This document shows, one piece after another, positions 61,080-64,000 of a stretch of DNA of 64,000 bases. The stretch is taken from NCBI RefSeq assembly GCF_020091405.1, contig NZ_CP081903.1, positions 3,100,501 through 3,164,500 of the forward strand. Direction: 5' to 3'. Position 1 is the first letter of the stretch, and each line of letters opens with the position of its first letter. The notes under the pieces are model-generated. The model had not been told where the DNA came from, searched no databases, and saw only the letters and a list, made by a program, of their open reading frames with translations. This DNA is from Bacteroides cellulosilyticus (GTDB lineage Bacteria; Bacteroidota; Bacteroidia; Bacteroidales; Bacteroidaceae). The translations under genes were made by a program, and so were the position numbers.

Positions 61080-61116
61080 CAAAAGTACTCAAAAGTGAGG
61101 ATATTTTGTACTTTTG
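61080..61116. promoter_or_regulatory. Divergent mirrored -7 boxes between Cof phosphatase and menA
   Basis: TACTTTTG occurs on the minus strand at 61080-61087 and on the plus strand at 61109-61116. Extended arms CAAAAGTAC (61080-61088) and GTACTTTTG (61108-61116) form a perfect 9-bp inverted repeat with a 19-bp spacer. Each fits TAnnTTTG for its gene. Confidence 0.65.
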
Positions 61117-61194
61117 TCTCCTAAAGAAATCGTAAATAGTCATTATACATTAATAAAATAATAAAAGCTGTTTTTGAACGCAGTTAAATCGCAA

Positions 61195-62073
61195 ATGAAG
61201 AAGCATTCCTTAAAAGATTGGCTGATAGCTGTACGCCCCTGGTCGTTTCCGGCATCAGCAATGCCGGTGATTGTCACGCTGGCATATTTGTATTGGGCAT
61301 ACGGGGTAATAGAATGGGCGAACGGACTGTTAGGGTTGGTCGGTATTGTTATTTTCCACGCTTCGGGAAATGCGTGGAGTGATTATTTCGACTTTGAACG
61401 GGGAGTGGACAGGGTGGATACATTTGGCGTGAAGACCCTGACAAGCGGGCAATTCATGCCATTGGAGATACGCAACCTGGCCATAGGCCTGATGGTGCCG
61501 GCGGTGATGGTCGGTCTTTGGCTGGTAGTCCGTACGGGGCTTCCCTTGTTGTGGATAGGTGTTTGTGGAGCTTTGTGTTCACTGCTTTATCCGTGGCTGA
61601 AATACCGGGCTTTCGGAGATTTCGTTATTTTTGTAGCTTATGCCATACTTCCTACTTTGGGTATATCTTATATTACTATGGGGAAATTCCTGCCTGATGT
61701 ATGGTTGATAATCGTTCCGGTGGGATTGATTACAGTAGCCATCCTGCATGCTAATAATACGCGTGATATAGGTACGGATGTAAGGGCCCGGATTAGTACT
61801 CTTGCCATGAGGCTTGGGGTGAAGACGGATATTTTCCTATATATGTTCGAGGTGCTTTTCCCGTTTCTGTGGATCGCGGCTTGTGTAGCGTTGGGATATT
61901 TTCCGTGGTGGTCTTTATTGACGATAGTAGGAATTCTGCCTGCAATAGCCAATGCACGGACTATGTTGCGGTTGCCGAAAGAAGGGATTGGTGTCATATC
62001 CAATCTGGATGAAAAGACGGCGAAACTGCAACTCTTGTTCAGTTTATTGTTTACTGTTACATTCCTGATATAG
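61195..62073 (+). CDS. menA: 1,4-dihydroxy-2-naphthoate polyprenyltransferase
   Basis: 292 residues from MKKHSLKDWLIAVRPWSFPAS; an upstream TTG at 61174 adds seven residues and is less likely. UbiA-family membrane prenyltransferase with about eight to nine helices. The two Asp-rich motifs are NAWSDYFDFERGVDR (first Mg-binding site) and NNTRDIGTDVRARI (second). It adds the isoprenoid tail to dihydroxynaphthoate in menaquinone synthesis, expected in Bacteroides which respire with fumarate. One base separates its stop from the next start, so the two genes are translationally coupled. Confidence 0.93.
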   Translation: MKKHSLKDWLIAVRPWSFPASAMPVIVTLAYLYWAYGVIEWANGLLGLVGIVIFHASGNAWSDYFDFERGVDRVDTFGVKTLTSGQFMPLEIRNLAIGLMVPAVMVGLWLVVRTGLPLLWIGVCGALCSLLYPWLKYRAFGDFVIFVAYAILPTLGISYITMGKFLPDVWLIIVPVGLITVAILHANNTRDIGTDVRARISTLAMRLGVKTDIFLYMFEVLFPFLWIAACVALGYFPWWSLLTIVGILPAIANARTMLRLPKEGIGVISNLDEKTAKLQLLFSLLFTVTFLI

Positions 62074-62074
62074 T

Positions 62075-62692
62075 ATGAAACGAATTATTATTCCTTTATT
62101 GATAGCTGCTTTCTTGTGGTTCTTTATGTTTTCTCCCTGGACAAGCGGAATATTCAATTTCTGGACGGCCATGAGCTTTTCGGCTATTGTGTTGATGAAT
62201 ATGGCTTTTGCGCTTCGTCCGCAGTGGTGGATAGAAGATGTGAAGTTCGATTGGAAGAATATTGCCGGAGGGGTGGGATTGGCTGTTGTTTTGTGGGGAG
62301 TATTCTGGTTGGGAGATAAGGCTTCCGCCTGGCTTTTCGACTTTGCCCGTCCGCAGGTGGAACTGATTTACGGAATGAAAACCGGTGAAAATCCTTGGTT
62401 ACTCTCCATATTACTACTCATATTGATAGGTCCTGCCGAAGAAATCTTCTGGCGGGGATATGTGCAGAATGCACTTTCGAAGCGCTGGAGCCCGAATGTC
62501 GGTTTTATAGTGACAACATTAGTTTATGCATTGGTACATATCTGGTCGTTCAACTTTATGCTGGTGATGGCGGCGTTGGTGGTTGGTGCTATCTGGGGAT
62601 TGGCTTACAGATTGTATCCGCAGAAATTGGGAGCATTGATTGTGTCGCATGCAGTGTGGGATGTGGCGGTATTTGTTGTGTTTCCGATTTAA
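62075..62692 (+). CDS. CPBP-family intramembrane metalloprotease (CAAX-like)
   Basis: 205 residues with several membrane helices. Active-site motifs of the family: GPAEEIFWRGYVQ (E-E-x-x-x-R), TLVYALVHIWSFN (His) and LIVSHAVWDVAVF (His). Such proteins are membrane proteases or protease-like factors; none of the substrates is known here. It starts 1 nt after the menA stop (TAGTATG), so it depends on menA transcription and probably translation; a role in isoprenoid or membrane metabolism is only suggested by this. Confidence 0.88.
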   Translation: MKRIIIPLLIAAFLWFFMFSPWTSGIFNFWTAMSFSAIVLMNMAFALRPQWWIEDVKFDWKNIAGGVGLAVVLWGVFWLGDKASAWLFDFARPQVELIYGMKTGENPWLLSILLLILIGPAEEIFWRGYVQNALSKRWSPNVGFIVTTLVYALVHIWSFNFMLVMAALVVGAIWGLAYRLYPQKLGALIVSHAVWDVAVFVVFPI

Positions 62693-62714
62693 CATAGCTC
62701 TTTTGCGGTAATTT

Positions 62715-62798
62715 TTCATCCGCAGATGACACAGAATTACACGGATTTATAAATTGAAGTAAAAGAAATCTGCGTTATCCGCACTATCTGCGGATGAA
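62715..62798. repeat. Inverted repeat with TCCGCAGAT-type arms
   Basis: Perfect 13-bp arms TTCATCCGCAGAT (62715-62727) and ATCTGCGGATGAA (62786-62798) with further partial complementarity inside (CACGGATTT at 62740-62748 against AAATCTGCG at 62766-62774). It resembles the ATCTGCGG/CCGCAGAT intergenic repeats common in Bacteroidetes and is the low-G+C relative of the repeat at 29278-29391. Confidence 0.75.
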
Positions 62799-62845
62799 GA
62801 ATGAAATCTTGATTTACAGGAATATAGAATATAAAACAAACAGCA

Positions 62846-64000
62846 ATGAAATACAATTTTGATGAAATCATTGAACGTCGTGGCACTAACTCGGTGAAGT
62901 GGGACGGTGTAAAGAATATCTGGGAGCGTGATGACTTGCTCCCTATGTGGGTGGCCGATATGGACTTCCGTACTCCGCCTTTCGTGATGGATGCTTTAAG
63001 AAAGCGCCTGGAACATGAGGTGTTGGGATATACTTTTGCTTGTGAAGAGTGGTATACTTCTATTTGTACATGGCTTCACGACCGTCATCAGTGGGATATA
63101 TCCCGAGAGATGCTGACATTCGTTCCGGGAATCGTTCGCGGGCAGGCTTTTGCCCTGCAATGTTTCACTAATCCGGGGGATAAGGTAATGGTGATGACTC
63201 CTGTTTACCATCCTTTCTTCTTGGTAACTGAACGTATGGGGCGTGAAGTGGTATATTCACCCTTGGAATTACAGGATGGACAATATCATATTAATTTTGA
63301 GCGTTTCCGTAAAGATTTGCAAGGTTGTAAAGTGTTGATTCTCTGTAATCCCCATAACCCCGGCGGACGTGTATGGACAGCAGAAGAGTTGAAAGAAATA
63401 GCGGCTATCTGTTATAGTAATGGAACATTTGTGATTTCTGATGAGATTCATGCCGATCTGACTTTGCCTCCTTATAAGCACCATCCGTTTGCTACGGTTT
63501 CCGAAGCAGCAGCATCGAACTCACTTGTCTTCATGGCTCCCAGTAAAGCATTCAATATGCCCGGATTGGGAAGCTCGTATGCGATTACTGTTGATAAGGA
63601 TATTCGTGAACGTTTTCAGACCTTTATGGAGGCGGGTGAGTTTTCTGAAGGACATTTGCTTGCCTATATCGGTGCGGCAGCTGCTTACATGCATGGTGCA
63701 GAATGGTTGGAGCAAATGCTTGATTATATAAAAGGGAATATAGATTTTACAGAAGAATATCTGAAAGAACATATTCCGGGCATTGGCATGATACGCCCGC
63801 AAGCTTCTTATCTTGTTTTCCTGGATTGTCGGGCTTTGGGGCTGACACAGAAAGAATTAACCCGACTTTTTGCAGAGAAAGCACATCTGGCTCTGAATGA
63901 CGGAACTATGTTTGGTCAACCGGGAGAGGGCTTTATGCGGTTGAATATCGGTTGTCCCCGTTCAGTGCTGAAGCAGGCTTTGCAGCAATTACGTGAGGCT
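62846..64000 (+). CDS. MalY/PatB-type PLP-dependent aminotransferase, C-S lyase (3' cut)
   Basis: 385 codons are present before the window edge and no stop is reached; family members have about 390 residues, so only a few are missing. Class I/II aminotransferase features: MKYNFDEIIERRGTNSVKWDG at the start, LPMWVADMDFRTPP, the glycine/Asn region CNPHNPGGRVWT, the PLP-binding Lys in APSKAFNMPGLG, and the C-terminal arginine region GFMRLNIGCPRSVL. MalY and PatB act as cystathionine beta-lyases; the family also includes true aminotransferases. Follows the inverted repeat at 62715-62798 and starts a new unit. Confidence 0.93.
   Translation, partial: MKYNFDEIIERRGTNSVKWDGVKNIWERDDLLPMWVADMDFRTPPFVMDALRKRLEHEVLGYTFACEEWYTSICTWLHDRHQWDISREMLTFVPGIVRGQAFALQCFTNPGDKVMVMTPVYHPFFLVTERMGREVVYSPLELQDGQYHINFERFRKDLQGCKVLILCNPHNPGGRVWTAEELKEIAAICYSNGTFVISDEIHADLTLPPYKHHPFATVSEAAASNSLVFMAPSKAFNMPGLGSSYAITVDKDIRERFQTFMEAGEFSEGHLLAYIGAAAAYMHGAEWLEQMLDYIKGNIDFTEEYLKEHIPGIGMIRPQASYLVFLDCRALGLTQKELTRLFAEKAHLALNDGTMFGQPGEGFMRLNIGCPRSVLKQALQQLREA

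Noticed and set aside
1..64000. tRNA, rRNA, integrase, transposase or phage genes
   Set aside because: None seen; no att-like duplications flank the locus, so I do not claim an integrated element.

Overview
The window reads as a gut Bacteroides chromosome. The evidence is two SusC/SusD pairs with a carbohydrate-degrading gene cluster, two hybrid two-component regulators of the HTCS type, Bacteroides -7 boxes (TAnnTTTG, sometimes with a TTTG about 19-20 bp upstream), lipoprotein signals on the SusD-like proteins, and no ribosomal or tRNA genes. The sequence enters inside a susC-like gene and leaves a few codons before the end of a MalY/PatB aminotransferase gene.

Positions 1-40000 are a composite polysaccharide utilisation locus whose enzymes point to pectin. 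Order: susC (5' cut)-susD-alpha/beta hydrolase (+); HTCS and a second, paralogous hydrolase (-); a second HTCS (+); a GH140-type apiosidase (-); a susC-susD-DUF4957/DUF5123 lipoprotein operon (-); GH95 (-); and, after a break of housekeeping and toxin-antitoxin genes (28520-30951), a GH28-(GH78+BNR)-DUF4861-GH43 operon (-). Together: outer-membrane import of oligosaccharide, backbone cutting by the polygalacturonase, side-chain removal by rhamnosidase, apiosidase, GH95 and GH43 enzymes, de-esterification by the two hydrolases, and two sensors that read periplasmic products. The combination recalls rhamnogalacturonan-II or another decorated galacturonan; substrate is an inference.

Positions 40500-64000 are mainly core functions: FabI, a tetrapyrrole-methylase-fold methyltransferase, a membrane protein with a degenerate Nudix domain, LipA, dipeptidyl peptidase IV, a second HigBA-like pair, a ROK kinase-MFS-SIS operon for an amino or acidic sugar, a TIGR01212-type radical SAM protein, flavodiiron protein, NagB, a GH33 sialidase, an AI-2E-family permease, a Sua5/YrdC protein, a PIF1-like helicase with TPRs, a Cof-type phosphatase, MenA, a CPBP protease and the aminotransferase.

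The most unusual content is between genes. Four intergenic spaces hold tandem or inverted arrays with the same 22-23 bp period but unrelated sequences. Four others hold long inverted repeats whose arms are built from 7-bp or 9-10-bp units, and three of those have GCTGCGC in the loop. These look like two families of structures defined by geometry rather than by sequence. A further segment (about 50770-50911) resembles a dispersed Bacteroides repeat with a tiny frame in it.
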